The position numbers and the translations under genes were made by a program. 64,000 nucleotides of DNA from Pseudarthrobacter sulfonivorans (GTDB taxonomy: Bacteria > Actinomycetota > Actinomycetes > Actinomycetales > Micrococcaceae), in assembly GCF_014712225.1 (NCBI RefSeq), contig NZ_JACXBW010000003.1, forward strand, positions 310,001 to 374,000, given 5' to 3'. This document shows, piece after piece, positions 41,782-52,676 of the stretch (position 1 is the stretch's first letter; every line of letters begins with the position of its first letter). The notes beneath the pieces were generated by a model. The model did not search any database. It saw nothing but the letters and a program-made list of their open reading frames with translations, and was not told the origin of the DNA.

Positions 41782-42501
41782 TCAGTCCTCCTCCGCCAAC
41801 AGCGCCGTGATGTCGGCGTCGTTCATTCGCCGGAAGGCCCGGCGGAAACCGCGGGCCGTCTCCGATTGCCTGTCCAGGACGGCGACCTCTACGGCCTTGG
41901 CCGGAAGGGTTGCTCCTGCCTCGCCCTGCTCAGTACCGCTGGCAAGGCCGCCGATAGCCAGCCGGACGGCGCCGGTGAACCGCAGCGAAGATCGCCAGCC
42001 CTCGGCAATAACGGCTGAGACCCGCTCCGCCTGGCCGCCCATCACGATGAAGCCTTGCTCGTCTGCGATCGACCCGTCGAACGTCAGCCGGTACAGGTGG
42101 TCCTGCTCCGGGGTGGGCCCCACTTCGGCCACGGCAAGTTCCACTTCGAAGGGTTTCTGCTCGGCAGTGAATACCGCGCCGAGGCTTTGCGCGTAGACAC
42201 TGGCAAGTCCGCGGGCTGTGACGTCATCACGGTCGTAGGAGTAGCCGCGGACATCGGCGTACCGGACGCCTGCCTGGCGCAGGCTTTCAAATTCGTTGTA
42301 CTTGCCAACAGCTGCGAAGGCGATCTTGTCGTAAATTTCACCGATCTTGTGCAGCGACGGGGACGGGTTCTCAGCCACCAGGGCGATGCCGTCCTGGCAG
42401 CTGATGACCACTACAGACCTGCCGCGGGCGATACCTTTCCGTGCGAAGTCCGCACGGTCCTTCATCAGTTGTTCGGGCGAAACATAGAACTGCTGCGTCA
42501 T
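41782..42501 (-). CDS. prcA: 20S proteasome alpha subunit PrcA
   Basis: Outer-ring, gating subunit. 239 residues starting [20 protein letters not shown] (gate and helix H0), then [20 protein letters not shown] and [21 protein letters not shown], typical of actinobacterial alpha subunits; the acidic C-terminus (ITALLAEED) is usual. ATG 42501 lies just beyond the prcB stop. Confidence 0.96.
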   Translation of the reverse strand: MTQQFYVSPEQLMKDRADFARKGIARGRSVVVISCQDGIALVAENPSPSLHKIGEIYDKIAFAAVGKYNEFESLRQAGVRYADVRGYSYDRDDVTARGLASVYAQSLGAVFTAEQKPFEVELAVAEVGPTPEQDHLYRLTFDGSIADEQGFIVMGGQAERVSAVIAEGWRSSLRFTGAVRLAIGGLASGTEQGEAGATLPAKAVEVAVLDRQSETARGFRRAFRRMNDADITALLAEED

Positions 42502-42502
42502 C

Positions 42503-43330
42503 TCAGGCCTCCCGTCGTTCGGCGGACCGGGCTTCGATGATGCTCCCTGCAACGGCCGCAAGCTCCGATTCGGGGATGCGCCTTGCCCCGTCGCGGTTCA
42601 CCGCGTAGACCACTGGCCACAACTGGCGGACCGGGTCCGGGCCACCGGTGGCGGAGTCGTCGTCGGCCGCGTCATAGAGTGACTCCACGGCCACGGAGAC
42701 CGCCTCGGCTTCAGACATGCCGGGGCGCCAGAGCTTCTTCAGGGCGCCTCGGGCAAAAACCGAGCCGGAGCCCACCGTATGGTGCTCGCGTTCCTCGTAC
42801 CGGCCGCCGGTGACGTCGTAAGAGAAAAGGCGGCCCACGCCCGCAGTGGTATCGAAACCCGCAAACAAGGGAACCACTGCGAGTCCCTGCAGGGCCATGG
42901 GGAGGTTCCCGCGGATCATGGCGCCGAGCCGGTTGGCCTTGCCGTCGAGGCTGAGGAGCGTTCCTTCAATTTTTTCGTAGTGCTCCAACTCCACCTGGAA
43001 GAGCCGTGTCAGGTCGATGGCGATCCCGGCTGTGCCCGCGATGCCCAGTACTGAGTACCGGTCCGCCGGAAAGACCTTTTCGATGTGCCGGCTGGCAATG
43101 ACGTTGCCCATCGTGGCACGCCGGTCGCCGGCCATCAGAACGCCTCCGCCGTAGCTCATCGCCACGATGGTGGTGGCGTGCGGCACTTGCAGCGGGGCGG
43201 TCGGCGCCGTTGCCGGGTTCAGTGAACGGTTGTACGGGAGCAGGTCCGGCCGGTCCCGCTGCAGATGCTCGGTAAATGACGACGTCGCGTTGCCGGCTAC
43301 CTGATTGGCGGTTGATTCCTGCACTAGCAC
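42503..43330 (-). CDS. prcB: 20S proteasome beta subunit PrcB
   Basis: Catalytic subunit, made as a proprotein. 275 residues; a 52-residue propeptide ends at HA and the mature chain begins with the nucleophile Thr53 ([20 protein letters not shown]), with Asp and Lys partners following ([30 protein letters not shown]). GTG start at 43330. Sits between pup and prcA in the standard order. Confidence 0.97.
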   Translation of the reverse strand: MLVQESTANQVAGNATSSFTEHLQRDRPDLLPYNRSLNPATAPTAPLQVPHATTIVAMSYGGGVLMAGDRRATMGNVIASRHIEKVFPADRYSVLGIAGTAGIAIDLTRLFQVELEHYEKIEGTLLSLDGKANRLGAMIRGNLPMALQGLAVVPLFAGFDTTAGVGRLFSYDVTGGRYEEREHHTVGSGSVFARGALKKLWRPGMSEAEAVSVAVESLYDAADDDSATGGPDPVRQLWPVVYAVNRDGARRIPESELAAVAGSIIEARSAERREA

Positions 43331-43401
43331 TCCTTGAACGTGGTCCGTCTACGTCGGTACAGCTTCCGGCCGGTGCGGCTACCGCCCCGTTTGGATCCGG
43401 G

Positions 43402-43605
43402 TTACTGGCCGCCTTTTTGGACGAAGGCGCGGACGAATTCTTCGGCGTTGGACTCAAGCACGCCGTCGATTTCGTCCAGGAGGTCATCGACGCCCTGGGT
43501 GGCGGCCGAAGCCTGCGCATCGGGAGCCGCTGGTGGTGCCTCGGGGATGTCTTCTTCGACTTCGGTGTCCCGCGACTGGGGCTGCTGCTGTTCCTGGCCT
43601 GCCAT
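43402..43605 (-). CDS. pup: Prokaryotic ubiquitin-like protein Pup
   Basis: 67 residues, disordered and acidic, starting MAGQEQQQPQSRDTEVEED with GGAGAG before the ATG. The C-terminal helix that binds Arc/Mpa (GVDDLLDEIDGVLESNAEEF) is intact, ending VRAFVQKGGQ. The final residue is Gln, so it must be deamidated by Dop to Glu before ligation by PafA. Confidence 0.97.
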   Translation of the reverse strand: MAGQEQQQPQSRDTEVEEDIPEAPPAAPDAQASAATQGVDDLLDEIDGVLESNAEEFVRAFVQKGGQ

Positions 43606-43690
43606 CTTAATCTCTCCTTCTGCAATCATCGGATCCGGGCGGATCTGCTGATACGCCCATATTGCCACGCTGCGCGCCCGTCGGCGCGGT

Positions 43691-45364
43691 TTACGCCGGA
43701 GGCGGAGCGGTGTTGTGACCAAGGAGTTCGGCGAGGAACGGTCCGGCCGTGCGGTGGCGGGCGAAGAGCCCACCCGTGAGGGCCTTTGTGCCGCGGAGGG
43801 GCTCCCGGGTAGGCACACGCTGCAGCCGGCCGTAGCCCGGGACATCGAAAATGACCGAGTCCCAGCTGGCCCCCACCACGTCCTTGCCGAAGCTGCTGAC
43901 ACAGCGTCCGCGGAAGAACGCGCGCGTGTCCGGCGGCGGTTCGGTCACGGCCGCGGCGATCGCGGCGTCGTTGACGATCCGCTGCATGCGGTTCCTGGCC
44001 AGGAAGCGGTAGTAAAGCCCCTTTTCGGGTCTGATGTCGGCCCACTGCAGATCCACAAGGCCAAGCCGGGCATCGTTCCAGGCGAGGTTGTCGCGGTCCC
44101 GGTAACCGTCCAGCAGGGATAGTTTTGCCAGCCACTCAACGGAGGTGGCCGCCGCGTTCCGGTCGGAATCGAGCTGCGTGAGGGTGGTGGCCCAGCGTTC
44201 CAGAACGTCGTGGGTGTGGCCGTCCCCGTCGACGGCGTCGGCAACGCCGGTGTCCTGCGCCAGCTTGGCCGCTGCCTCGTGGTACATCCACTGCAGATCC
44301 AAAGCCGTCACCCGGCGGCCGTCCAACAGCCTGAGCCTGGCGGTGAGTGAAGTGTCGTGGCTGACCGCCTGAAGGGCCTGCACCGGTTCGTAGACCTCCA
44401 CCTTGGGCGCCAGGCCGGCCTCGATAAGGCTCAGGACGAGGGCCGTGGTGCCGAACTTGAGGTAATTCGAGGACTGGCTGAGGTTGGCGTCCCCGATGAT
44501 GACGTGCAGGCGCCGGTATTTGTCGGCAGTGGCGTGAGGTTCGTCGCGGGTATTGATGATGGGACGGCGGATGGTGGTCTCAAGGCCCACCTCAGCTTCG
44601 AAAAAGTCCGCCCGCTGGCTGATCTGGTAGCCGGGCGTGGAACTGTCCTGCCCGAGTCCCACCCGCCCGGCACCACAGATGATCTGGCGAGTGACGAAGA
44701 ATGGCGTGAGGCCACGCACGATGTCCCCGAAAGGCACGGAGCGGGGCATGAGGTAGTTCTCGTGGGAGCCGTACGAGACAGACTTGTTATCAGTATTGTT
44801 TTTATAAAGGTTGACCGGCGGGAGCTCAGGGTCCGACGCAAGGCGCCGCACCGCAGCCAGTGCCACCAGGTCTCCGGCCGCATCCCAGATCACTGCGTCC
44901 CGGGGGCTGGTAACCTCGGCGCTGGAGTACTCCGGGTGGGCGTGGTCCACGTAGAGGCGGGCGCCGTTCCCGAGCACCATGTTCATGAGCAGGCTGCCGG
45001 CCTCGTCCTCGCCGTCCAGTTCGAGTTCCTCGCGGCCGTAAGCCAGCGCCACGGCCTCGGCGTCGAGCACCGGCGGTTGGTCGGTGAGCTGGCTGGGGTG
45101 GGCAGAGGCGCGTTCGAGGGTCCAGCCGCGGGCATCGTGCAGCGGCTCCTCGTCGGTGTAGTCCCACCGGGTTTCGGCCCCGCCGGCTGCGCGCTGCCGC
45201 GTCACCTGGGCGTATGCCTGGACAACGCGTGCGGACATCATGGTGGCGTTGGCACCCGGTGCGGACGGGGCGTGGATGCCGTACTCCGTTTCCGCCCCCA
45301 TGACGCGCATGGCACCGCCGGCGGGGAGGGCGTCCCCGGCGCGGCGTTCCGGGACTGCGGTCAT
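43691..45364 (-). CDS. dop: Pup deamidase/depupylase Dop
   Basis: Deamidates the C-terminal Gln of Pup and removes Pup from substrates. 557 residues, PafA-like fold with the Dop start [20 protein letters not shown], the Dop loop region after [49 protein letters not shown] and [20 protein letters not shown]. Its ATG overlaps the arc stop as ATGA. Confidence 0.96.
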   Translation of the reverse strand: MTAVPERRAGDALPAGGAMRVMGAETEYGIHAPSAPGANATMMSARVVQAYAQVTRQRAAGGAETRWDYTDEEPLHDARGWTLERASAHPSQLTDQPPVLDAEAVALAYGREELELDGEDEAGSLLMNMVLGNGARLYVDHAHPEYSSAEVTSPRDAVIWDAAGDLVALAAVRRLASDPELPPVNLYKNNTDNKSVSYGSHENYLMPRSVPFGDIVRGLTPFFVTRQIICGAGRVGLGQDSSTPGYQISQRADFFEAEVGLETTIRRPIINTRDEPHATADKYRRLHVIIGDANLSQSSNYLKFGTTALVLSLIEAGLAPKVEVYEPVQALQAVSHDTSLTARLRLLDGRRVTALDLQWMYHEAAAKLAQDTGVADAVDGDGHTHDVLERWATTLTQLDSDRNAAATSVEWLAKLSLLDGYRDRDNLAWNDARLGLVDLQWADIRPEKGLYYRFLARNRMQRIVNDAAIAAAVTEPPPDTRAFFRGRCVSSFGKDVVGASWDSVIFDVPGYGRLQRVPTREPLRGTKALTGGLFARHRTAGPFLAELLGHNTAPPPA

Positions 45365-47115
45365 AGGTACTGTCCCGTGCTGGGCATCGTTTCGATGGAC
45401 TTGCCCGGCTCCTGTCCGGCCTTGCCCTGCACAATGGTGCGGATGTAAGTGATCCGCTCCCCCTTCTTGCCGGAGATCCGTGCCCAGTCATCAGGGTTGG
45501 TGGTGTTCGGCATGTCCTCGTGTTCGCGGAATTCGTCCACCACGGCACGCAGCAGGTGCTCTATCCGGAGGCCCTTCTGATGCAGGGTGAGCAGATCCTT
45601 GATGGCGTACTTCTTGGCCCGGTCCACAACGTTCTGGACAACGGCGCCGGAGTTGAAGTCCTTGAAGTAGAGCATCTCAGTGTCACCGTTGGCGTAGGTG
45701 ACTTCGAGGTACTCGTTGGACTTCTCCGTGGAGTACATGGCTTCAACCGTGCGCTGGACCATGGCGTCCACGGTCGCCTGGACGTCGCCGTCGTGTTCGG
45801 CGAGGTCCGACTCATGGAACGGCAGGTCCGTCGTGATGTATTTGTTGAAAATGTCCGCCGCGGCTTCGGCGTCGGGACGCTGGATCTTGACCTTCACATC
45901 AAGGCGGCCAGGCCGGAGGATGGCGGGATCAATCATGTCCTCACGGTTGGACGCCCCGATGACAATGACATTGTCCAGCCGCTCCACGCCGTCGATCTCG
46001 CTCAGGAGCTGCGGCACGATGGTGGTCTCGACGTCGGAGGAGATCCCGGTGCCGCGCGTGCGGAAGAGTGAATCCATCTCGTCAAAGAACACCACTACCG
46101 GGCTGCCGTCCGAGGCCTTCTCCCTGGCCCTCGAGAAGATCAGGCGGATGTGCCGTTCCGTCTCCCCCACGTACTTGTCCAGGAGTTCCGGGCCCTTGAT
46201 GTTGAGGAAGTAGCTCTTCAGGTCCACATTGCCGGTCCGCTCCGCCGCCCGCGCGGCAAGGGAGTTGGCAACAGCCTTGGCAATAAGGGTTTTGCCGCAG
46301 CCTGGCGGGCCGTACAGCAGAATGCCCTTGGGGGCCTTGAGGCCATGTTCCCGGTAGAGGTCCGGGTGGAGGAACGGCAATTCCACGGCATCCCGGATCT
46401 GCTCGATCTGCGGGCCGAGGCCGCCGATATCCTCATAGGTGATGTCGGGGACTTCTTCGAGGACCAGGTTCTCCACCTCGGAACGGGGGACTTTCTCGAG
46501 GGCATAACCCGTGCGCGAATCGATGGACAGCGCGTCACCCACCCTGAGCTTTTCGTTGAGCAGGGCGCCGGACAGCCTGATGACGCGTTCCTCATCCGCC
46601 CGGCCCACCACCAAGGCGCGGTCCGTACCCAGCATTTCCTTGAGGGTTGCCAGCTCGCCGGCGCGCTCATAGCCGAGGCCGGCAACAATCAGCAGGGCCT
46701 CATTGAGCAGGACTTCCTGGCCGACGGACAACTGGCTGATGTTCACCAGCGGGCTGATTCCCACGCGCATCTTCCGGCCGGCGTTGAAGATATCCGCGGA
46801 CTCCTCGGTAGCGGCCTGCCCGCTGTTGCCAGCCGACGGCATGCGCCTGGGATTGAGCTGCAGGATGGTGCCGAAGCTGTAGGGGGGCTGGCCCTCCTGA
46901 TCCAGGGCATTCTTCAGGCGCAGGATCTCGGCTTTCGCCGCTTCCAGCATGCTGACCAGCTTGGAATTGTTCTGCGTTGCAGCCGCAAGCTGGCGGTCGA
47001 TGTGCCTGAGTTTGTCCCGAAGGACATTGACCTGCCTGTCCGCAACCGACAGTTCGTTGGCGGCAGCCTGCTCCGCGGGTGTCCGTCCGGAGTCCTGATT
47101 CGGCGTCTCCATCAT
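45361..47115 (-). CDS. arc: Proteasomal AAA ATPase ARC/Mpa
   Basis: Unfolds pupylated proteins and feeds them to the 20S proteasome. 584 residues: N-terminal coiled coil ([20 protein letters not shown]), tandem OB domains (about 95-240), AAA domain with Walker [17 protein letters not shown], Walker [13 protein letters not shown], arginine-finger region [16 protein letters not shown]. The C-terminus ends GQYL, with the penultimate tyrosine needed to dock on the proteasome. Confidence 0.97.
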   Translation of the reverse strand: MMETPNQDSGRTPAEQAAANELSVADRQVNVLRDKLRHIDRQLAAATQNNSKLVSMLEAAKAEILRLKNALDQEGQPPYSFGTILQLNPRRMPSAGNSGQAATEESADIFNAGRKMRVGISPLVNISQLSVGQEVLLNEALLIVAGLGYERAGELATLKEMLGTDRALVVGRADEERVIRLSGALLNEKLRVGDALSIDSRTGYALEKVPRSEVENLVLEEVPDITYEDIGGLGPQIEQIRDAVELPFLHPDLYREHGLKAPKGILLYGPPGCGKTLIAKAVANSLAARAAERTGNVDLKSYFLNIKGPELLDKYVGETERHIRLIFSRAREKASDGSPVVVFFDEMDSLFRTRGTGISSDVETTIVPQLLSEIDGVERLDNVIVIGASNREDMIDPAILRPGRLDVKVKIQRPDAEAAADIFNKYITTDLPFHESDLAEHDGDVQATVDAMVQRTVEAMYSTEKSNEYLEVTYANGDTEMLYFKDFNSGAVVQNVVDRAKKYAIKDLLTLHQKGLRIEHLLRAVVDEFREHEDMPNTTNPDDWARISGKKGERITYIRTIVQGKAGQEPGKSIETMPSTGQYL

Positions 47116-47195
47116 GCATCAGCCCCTTCCTGCGCTTCTTATTAAGACCTTAGCCCCAAGTTGGCAGGTACTGCTGGAGACTCCCGAAATGTGGA

Positions 47196-48257
47196 CTAGT
47201 TCGTGATCTCCGGGCCGTCCTTGACGTTGGTGCCGGCGATGGCATCACGTGCTGCCCTGCGGAGTTTCTTGTCGGAGACCAGCCGTTCGCCAACCGCGCC
47301 GGGAGTCCAGGCGTTGACATCGTCCTCGTTGAAGTCTGTCTTCGAGGGACGGCGCTTGACTGAAATGCCTGTGACGCCGTCGGCCAGCCGGCGAGTGACC
47401 AGGAGGAACCCGGTGTGGGCCACCATGCGGTGGTCCGGGCGCACCGCCAGGCCTTCCAGATGCCAGCCGCGGACCATGGACTCCCAGGCGTCCGGCTCGG
47501 TGAAGCGGCCGTCAGCGCGGATGGCCTCCGCGGTCCGGGACAGCTGGGTAACGGTGGCGACGTAGTTGATCCAGACGCCGCCGGGTGCCAGCACAGTGGC
47601 TACGGCATCGAGGCACTCCCAGGGTGCCAGCATGTCCAGGACCACGCGGTCCACGGAACCGGGAGCCTCGCTGCGGACTACTTCCTCCTGGAAATCGCCC
47701 AGCGAGATCTGCCAGGCAGGGTGCGGGCCACCAAAGATGGTCTCCACGTTGCCGCGGGCAATGTCTGCGAACTCTTCGCGGCGTTCGAAGGAGTGCAGGT
47801 AGCCGTTGTCGCCCACGGCGCGGAGCAGCGAGATGGACAGGGCGCCGGAACCCACCCCGGCTTCAACAACCCTGGCACCCGGGAAGATGTCGGCCATCGT
47901 GACGATCTGTCCGGCGTCCTTGGGATACACCACTGCGGCGCCGCGGGGCATGGAGAGGACAAAGTCGGAGAGGAGCGGGCGCAGCGTCTGGTATTGCTGG
48001 CCAACGTTGTTCACTACCACCGAACCGTCCGCCTGACCGATGATTTCATCATGGTTCAGGAAACCGCGGTGCGTGTGGAAGGCGCCCCCGCTTTCGAGAG
48101 TGATGGTGTTCATGCGGCCGCGTTCGTCGGTCAACTGGACCCGTTCGCCTTCACGGAAGGGTCCGCGGCGGCGGGCAGCCCCTACCGGCTGGGCTCCGCC
48201 GGCGGCAACACCGATGGTGGACGGTGTTGCGGTGTCGGCGGCAGATTCGCTGCTCAT
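47196..48257 (-). CDS. trmI: tRNA (adenine-58-N1)-methyltransferase TrmI
   Basis: Makes m1A58 in the T-loop of tRNAs. 353 residues; N-terminal beta-rich domain (GPFREGERVQLTDERGRMNT, TLRPLLSDFVLSMPRGAAVV), then SAM motifs VVEAGVGSGALSISLLRAVG and RVVLDMLAPWECLDAVATVL. ATG 48257 follows GAGGAAA. It is the gene upstream of arc, the usual neighbour in actinobacteria. Confidence 0.94.
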   Translation of the reverse strand: MSSESAADTATPSTIGVAAGGAQPVGAARRRGPFREGERVQLTDERGRMNTITLESGGAFHTHRGFLNHDEIIGQADGSVVVNNVGQQYQTLRPLLSDFVLSMPRGAAVVYPKDAGQIVTMADIFPGARVVEAGVGSGALSISLLRAVGDNGYLHSFERREEFADIARGNVETIFGGPHPAWQISLGDFQEEVVRSEAPGSVDRVVLDMLAPWECLDAVATVLAPGGVWINYVATVTQLSRTAEAIRADGRFTEPDAWESMVRGWHLEGLAVRPDHRMVAHTGFLLVTRRLADGVTGISVKRRPSKTDFNEDDVNAWTPGAVGERLVSDKKLRRAARDAIAGTNVKDGPEITN

Positions 48258-48367
48258 GAAATTTCCTCGCTCCTGTAAGACTGTGGGGCCACGCATGCAA
48301 AATGTCCGCCCGGCGCGTTCAGGCCCCGGGCGCCCTTTCGGCGGCAGTGCATGGCCGGCACGTAACT

Positions 48368-49531
48368 CTACCGGTTTTGGCCCTGCGGGTGCTTCTTCGA
48401 CCGGACCGCCTTGCCAGTGATGGCGCTCACTATCGCGTTTTGCGACAACAGCCCCGTCACAGCGCCGCGGTGGTCAACCACGGCATATTCACGGCCCTCC
48501 AGCTGGGAAAGATATTGGATCAGCTCCTGCCCCTGGGACCATTCGGGGACATAGGCGCCGGCCACAAGTGCATAAGATACCGCCGTCGCAGGGGTTGAAC
48601 CCGCGGCGGAGTCGGGAACTGCGGCGAGGGCACGCAAGTCCACAACACCCTCCGGCCGCCCCTCCGGCCCGCAGGTAACAACCGCGGTCCCCTCCGTTGA
48701 CAGGCGGCGGATGTCCGCCACAGTGGCGGTCGCGGGAATTCCGACGGCGGGAGTTGCCAAAGCGGTTGCGCTCACCAGGTGCAGCCTGCCGCGCAGGGTG
48801 CCCTGCTGGATTGCTGCGCTGGCGCCCATCCACAGGAATCCGCCCACGAGTACGGTGATCATCAGGAGGCTGAAGTCTGGTGTCACGCCGGCCAGCAGCG
48901 GCATCGCAATGAACCAGAAGCCCAACGCCACCACAATGAGGCGGCCGGCCCAGCCGGCGGCGACGGTGCCCTTGGCCTGGCTGCCGGTGGCCTTCCAGAC
49001 GGCGGATTCGACAATCCGGCCGCCGTCCAGCGGGAGTCCGGGAAGGACGTTGAAGATGCCAATGACGAAGTTGGCCCACATGAAGATGTTGGTCAGCGTG
49101 TCCGCCACAATGCCCAGGCTGCTGCCGGACAGGACCAGCCAGGCGCCGCCGGCGAGGACCAGGTTGGCGGCCGGTCCCGCCAGTGCCACGATGACGGAGC
49201 GGGCGGGGGTGGCGGTGAAGTTCTCAAACTGGGTATGGCCGCCCCAAAGATTCAGTACGATCTTCTGCGTGGGCCAGCCGTAGATCTTGGCCGTGAGGGC
49301 ATGGGCCAGCTCGTGGACCAGGACTGAAATGAGCAGCAGCAACGCATAGGCGAATGCCACGTAGTAGGCGGTAATGCCGAAGGCCGGATTTCGTTGCAGC
49401 AGGACGGGTCCGTAGACGATGACCGTAAAGGCTGCAATCACAAACCACGAGTAGGCCAGGATGACCGGGATCCCAGCGATCCGGCCGAGGCGGATTCCCT
49501 CCCTGCGGGCAGGGGCGGGCGTGTCGCTCAA
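48368..49531 (-). CDS. Site-2 protease (M50) family membrane metallopeptidase with CBS domain
   Basis: 387 residues. Six or so membrane segments; zinc motif LVHELAHALTAKIYG (HExxH) and the third ligand in NVLPGLPLDGGRIVESAVW. The C-terminal 140 residues form a CBS pair (VADIRRLSTEGTAVVTCGPE, REYAVVDHRGAVTGLLSQNA). TTG start at 49531 overlaps the HAD stop as TTGA, indicating coupling. Cleaves unknown membrane substrates; members of this type often process anti-sigma factors. Confidence 0.9.
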   Translation of the reverse strand: MSDTPAPARREGIRLGRIAGIPVILAYSWFVIAAFTVIVYGPVLLQRNPAFGITAYYVAFAYALLLLISVLVHELAHALTAKIYGWPTQKIVLNLWGGHTQFENFTATPARSVIVALAGPAANLVLAGGAWLVLSGSSLGIVADTLTNIFMWANFVIGIFNVLPGLPLDGGRIVESAVWKATGSQAKGTVAAGWAGRLIVVALGFWFIAMPLLAGVTPDFSLLMITVLVGGFLWMGASAAIQQGTLRGRLHLVSATALATPAVGIPATATVADIRRLSTEGTAVVTCGPEGRPEGVVDLRALAAVPDSAAGSTPATAVSYALVAGAYVPEWSQGQELIQYLSQLEGREYAVVDHRGAVTGLLSQNAIVSAITGKAVRSKKHPQGQNR

Positions 49532-50259
49532 GACAGGCTCCCAAGCGTCTGCGCCTGGCCTGCGGCGGCTCCCAGGCTGCTGGCAGCAATGGCCTCCAGC
49601 TCTGAGACGGTACGCCCCGCAAGCGAATCCCAGGTTGTGTGCCGGGGATCGTCGGGGAGGGGAACGATATGCGGGATGGCCACCGTCGCGACCCCTGATG
49701 CAAGGGCCGCCGCGACCCCGGGCGCCGAGTCTTCCAGCGCAACACAATGATCGACGGTCAGCCCCGGGTCAGCCTCCTGAAGCAGCTCCACCGCTTTCAG
49801 GTACGCCTCCGGATGGGGCTTGCCCTGCGCGACGGTGTCTCCCGTCACCAGGAACTCGAAGTAAGGCTTCGGCAGGCTTGCCACGATCTCGCGGGCCAGC
49901 GGCCCCTCGGACATGGTGACCAGCGCACACCGCACGCCCGCCCGGTGCAGGTCATCGAGCAGTTCCCTCGCGCCGGGACGCCACGGGACGGCACGCTGGA
50001 CGCTCTCGATGACCTCCGCGGTCAGTGTGTCGATGATCTGCCGGGTGCCCAGCCGCACGCCGGCGTCCTGCAGGACGCCGGCCGAAAACGTCAGGGCCTG
50101 CCCCACCAGTTGGGTGGCCTGATCGTGTGACCAGCTGCCTCCGTGAGCTTCCACGAGGGCGTGTTCCGCGGCGATCCAGTACGGTTCTGTGTCCACGATG
50201 GTGCCGTCCATGTCCCAAAGAACGGCGCGGAGTGGTGAATCGGAGGGTGAGGATCGCAT
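49528..50259 (-). CDS. HAD-superfamily hydrolase (beta-phosphoglucomutase-like)
   Basis: 243 residues. Motif I LWDMDGTIVDTEPYW (DxDGT), motif II ALVTMS, and motifs III/IV GKPHPEAYLKAVELL and CVALEDSAPGVAAALASG are complete. The cap is helical (subclass I). Likely a sugar-phosphate phosphatase; substrate unknown. Upstream partner of the site-2 protease gene. Confidence 0.9.
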   Translation of the reverse strand: MRSSPSDSPLRAVLWDMDGTIVDTEPYWIAAEHALVEAHGGSWSHDQATQLVGQALTFSAGVLQDAGVRLGTRQIIDTLTAEVIESVQRAVPWRPGARELLDDLHRAGVRCALVTMSEGPLAREIVASLPKPYFEFLVTGDTVAQGKPHPEAYLKAVELLQEADPGLTVDHCVALEDSAPGVAAALASGVATVAIPHIVPLPDDPRHTTWDSLAGRTVSELEAIAASSLGAAAGQAQTLGSLS

Positions 50260-50409
50260 GCGTTCAGTCTACGGTGCAAGGCTGAACGCCACCCGTGGGG
50301 TACGCCCTTGGCGAATATCGCCGGGCGTTCACGCATGGAATCGCGACCGGCGCACTTTTTGGCCCGGCATTCACTGCATCGCCCCGGCCCTTGGAAGTAG
50401 GGTGAAGAA

Positions 50410-51315
50410 ATGAATAGCTTCGACGGAGACACCACGGAACCAGGTGCCGCGCCTGAACAGGAGCAGTTCCTGCTGCCAGTGGCCGATGGGCAGCGCATCA
50501 CTGTGATGCTGGCGGCTTTTGAGGGCTGGAACGATGCCGGTGAGGCCGCCAGCGACTCGTTGCGCTACCTCAACAAGGTGTGGGGCGGCAAGAAGGTCGC
50601 GTCCATCGATGCCGACGAATACTACGACTTCCAGTTCACGCGTCCCACAGTCCGCCGCAACGCTTCGGGGGAACGCAAGATCAAATGGCCGTCCACCCGC
50701 ATCTACAAGGCGGCCGCGCCGGATTCGAATGTGGACGTCATCTTCGTCCAGGGCATTGAGCCGTCATACAAGTGGCGGGCTTACACCGCCGAACTGCTGG
50801 TCCATGCCGAGGCGTTGAAAGTGGACTACGTGGTTCTGGTGGGGGCGCTGCTGGCCGATGTCCCCCATAGCAGGCCGATCCCGGTGAGTACATCCTCGGA
50901 TGACGCCCCGCTGCGGGAACGGCTCAATCTGGAACCGTCCCAGTACGAAGGCCCCGTTGGCATTGTTGGGGTCCTGTCGGAGGTGGCGTTGCTGGCCGGC
51001 ATTCCGACCCTTTCCTTATGGGCCGCGGTCCCCCATTACGTGGCCCAGGCCCCGTCGCCCAAGGCACAACTGGCCCTCCTCCACCGGGTCGAGGAACTTC
51101 TCCAGGTCCCGCTGGACACCCACGAGCTGGCGGAGGAGGCAGCCGCTTGGGAACGCGGCGTGGATGAGCTGGCTACCGAGGACCCGGAAATCGCCGCGTA
51201 CGTCCGCCAGCTGGAGGAAGCCAAGGACACCGCCGACCTTCCGGAGGCGAGCGGCGAGTCCATTGCGCGCGAATTTGAGCGCTACCTTAAACGCCGGGGC
51301 CGCGACAAGCCTTGA
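50410..51315 (+). CDS. PAC2-family protein (proteasome assembly chaperone-like)
   Basis: 301 residues. PAC2 family core: VMLAAFEGWNDAGEAASDSL, DADEYYDFQFTRPTVRR, VIFVQGIEPSYKWRAYTAEL, GALLADVPHSRPIP. Eukaryotic PAC2 assists 20S assembly; bacterial members occur widely and their function is not settled, but the nearby proteasome genes fit such a role. Starts 10 nt after a GGAAGTAGG run; divergent from the HAD gene. Confidence 0.85.
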   Translation: MNSFDGDTTEPGAAPEQEQFLLPVADGQRITVMLAAFEGWNDAGEAASDSLRYLNKVWGGKKVASIDADEYYDFQFTRPTVRRNASGERKIKWPSTRIYKAAAPDSNVDVIFVQGIEPSYKWRAYTAELLVHAEALKVDYVVLVGALLADVPHSRPIPVSTSSDDAPLRERLNLEPSQYEGPVGIVGVLSEVALLAGIPTLSLWAAVPHYVAQAPSPKAQLALLHRVEELLQVPLDTHELAEEAAAWERGVDELATEDPEIAAYVRQLEEAKDTADLPEASGESIAREFERYLKRRGRDKP

Positions 51316-51330
51316 AGCCAGGCGCTTCAG

Positions 51331-51359
51331 TGACCGCGGCCGCATCGCTGCCGCGGTCA
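51331..51359. terminator. Terminator hairpin between PAC2 gene and mshC
   Basis: TGACCGCGGC, 9-nt loop, GCCGCGGTCA: perfect 10-bp arms between convergent genes. Confidence 0.7.
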
Positions 51360-51383
51360 TTGGGTTAGAGCGGGATCACTGAC

Positions 51384-52661
51384 TTAGAGAACGACGCCGA
51401 GCAACGCCTCGACTGCGTCGCTCACCAGGGCCAGATCCTGCTGGGAGCCTGTTTCTGCCGCCGCGTTCGCGGTGGCCGCCCACCGGTCAACAGCCGCCAG
51501 CGCCGTCGGCGCGTCGAGGTCGGCGGCAAGCGCAGACCTCATTTCACCAATCACACCTGCGGCTGAGCCGGCCGGCGCAGCGGCGAGGGCGCGCCGCCAG
51601 GCAGCAAGCCTGGTTTTGGCTTCCTCGAACCCCTCCGGAGTCCACGACCAGTCTGAACGGTAGTGGTGGGCCAGGATGGCAAGCCGGATGGCGGCCGGCT
51701 CCTCACCGTCTGCCCGGAGCCTTGATACCAGCACCAGGTTTCCCTTGGACTTGCTCATTTTTTCGCCGTCCAGGCCCACCATGCCGGCGTGGGCGTAGTG
51801 ATGGGCCAGCGGGACGCCGGCCAGCGAATAGGCATGGCCGGCACCCATCTCGTGATGGGGGAAGATGAGGTCTGAGCCGCCGCCCTGGACGGTAAACGGT
51901 GCGGGAAGGTACTGCTGGGCGATGACGGTGCATTCGATGTGCCACCCCGGCCGGCCCTGACCAAGCTCACCGCCGGGCCAGCTGGGCTCGCCGTCGCGGG
52001 CTACCCGCCAAAGAAGGGGGTCCAGGGCCTGCCGCTTGCCGGCCCTGCCGGGGTCGCCGCCACGTTCGGCGAACAGCTCGAGCATTTCAGCCTCGCCGAG
52101 GCGCGAGATCGAACCCAGGGTCCAGGCATCAGGGGCCATCGACTGCTTTCCTGCGGCCTCGACGTCGTAGTAGACATCGCCGTCGGGCTCCCCCGCCGCG
52201 CCGGCCACGCGGTAGGCAAGTCCCAGTTGGAGCAACCGCTCAATGGCGGGAACGATCACGTCCACTGATTCGACGGCGCCAACGTAGTGGTCCGGGGCGA
52301 TCACGTTCAGGGCTTCCATGTCCGTCTGGAAGAGGTCAATCTGGCTCGCTGCCAGGTCACGCCAGTCGACACCGGTGGCCGTGGCGCGCTCCAGCAGGGG
52401 GTCGTCCACGTCCGTAACGTTCTGGACGTAAGCGACCTTGAAGCCGGCGTCGCGCCAGGCCCTGTTCAGGAGATCGAACGCCACGTAGCTGGCAGCATGG
52501 CCCATGTGGGTGGCGTCATAGGGGGTGATGCCGCATACGTACATCGACTGCTCGCCACTCACTGGCAGGCTGACCTCACGTCCGAGGGCAGTGTCGAACA
52601 AACGGAGGGCCGGCATGGTGCCAGGCAGCACAGGAACAGGGCGGGAAGTCCAGGATTTCAC
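51384..52661 (-). CDS. mshC: L-cysteine:1D-myo-inositol 2-amino-2-deoxy-D-glucopyranoside ligase MshC
   Basis: Joins cysteine to GlcN-Ins in mycothiol synthesis. 425 residues, derived from class I cysteinyl-tRNA synthetase but lacking the tRNA-binding C-terminal domain. Signature [20 protein letters not shown] (HIGH-like, zinc Cys), [32 protein letters not shown] and [12 protein letters not shown] (KMSKS). GTG start. Its presence means the organism makes mycothiol. Confidence 0.95.
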   Translation of the reverse strand: MKSWTSRPVPVLPGTMPALRLFDTALGREVSLPVSGEQSMYVCGITPYDATHMGHAASYVAFDLLNRAWRDAGFKVAYVQNVTDVDDPLLERATATGVDWRDLAASQIDLFQTDMEALNVIAPDHYVGAVESVDVIVPAIERLLQLGLAYRVAGAAGEPDGDVYYDVEAAGKQSMAPDAWTLGSISRLGEAEMLELFAERGGDPGRAGKRQALDPLLWRVARDGEPSWPGGELGQGRPGWHIECTVIAQQYLPAPFTVQGGGSDLIFPHHEMGAGHAYSLAGVPLAHHYAHAGMVGLDGEKMSKSKGNLVLVSRLRADGEEPAAIRLAILAHHYRSDWSWTPEGFEEAKTRLAAWRRALAAAPAGSAAGVIGEMRSALAADLDAPTALAAVDRWAATANAAAETGSQQDLALVSDAVEALLGVVL

Positions 52662-52676
52662 AGCCCAAGCCTACTT

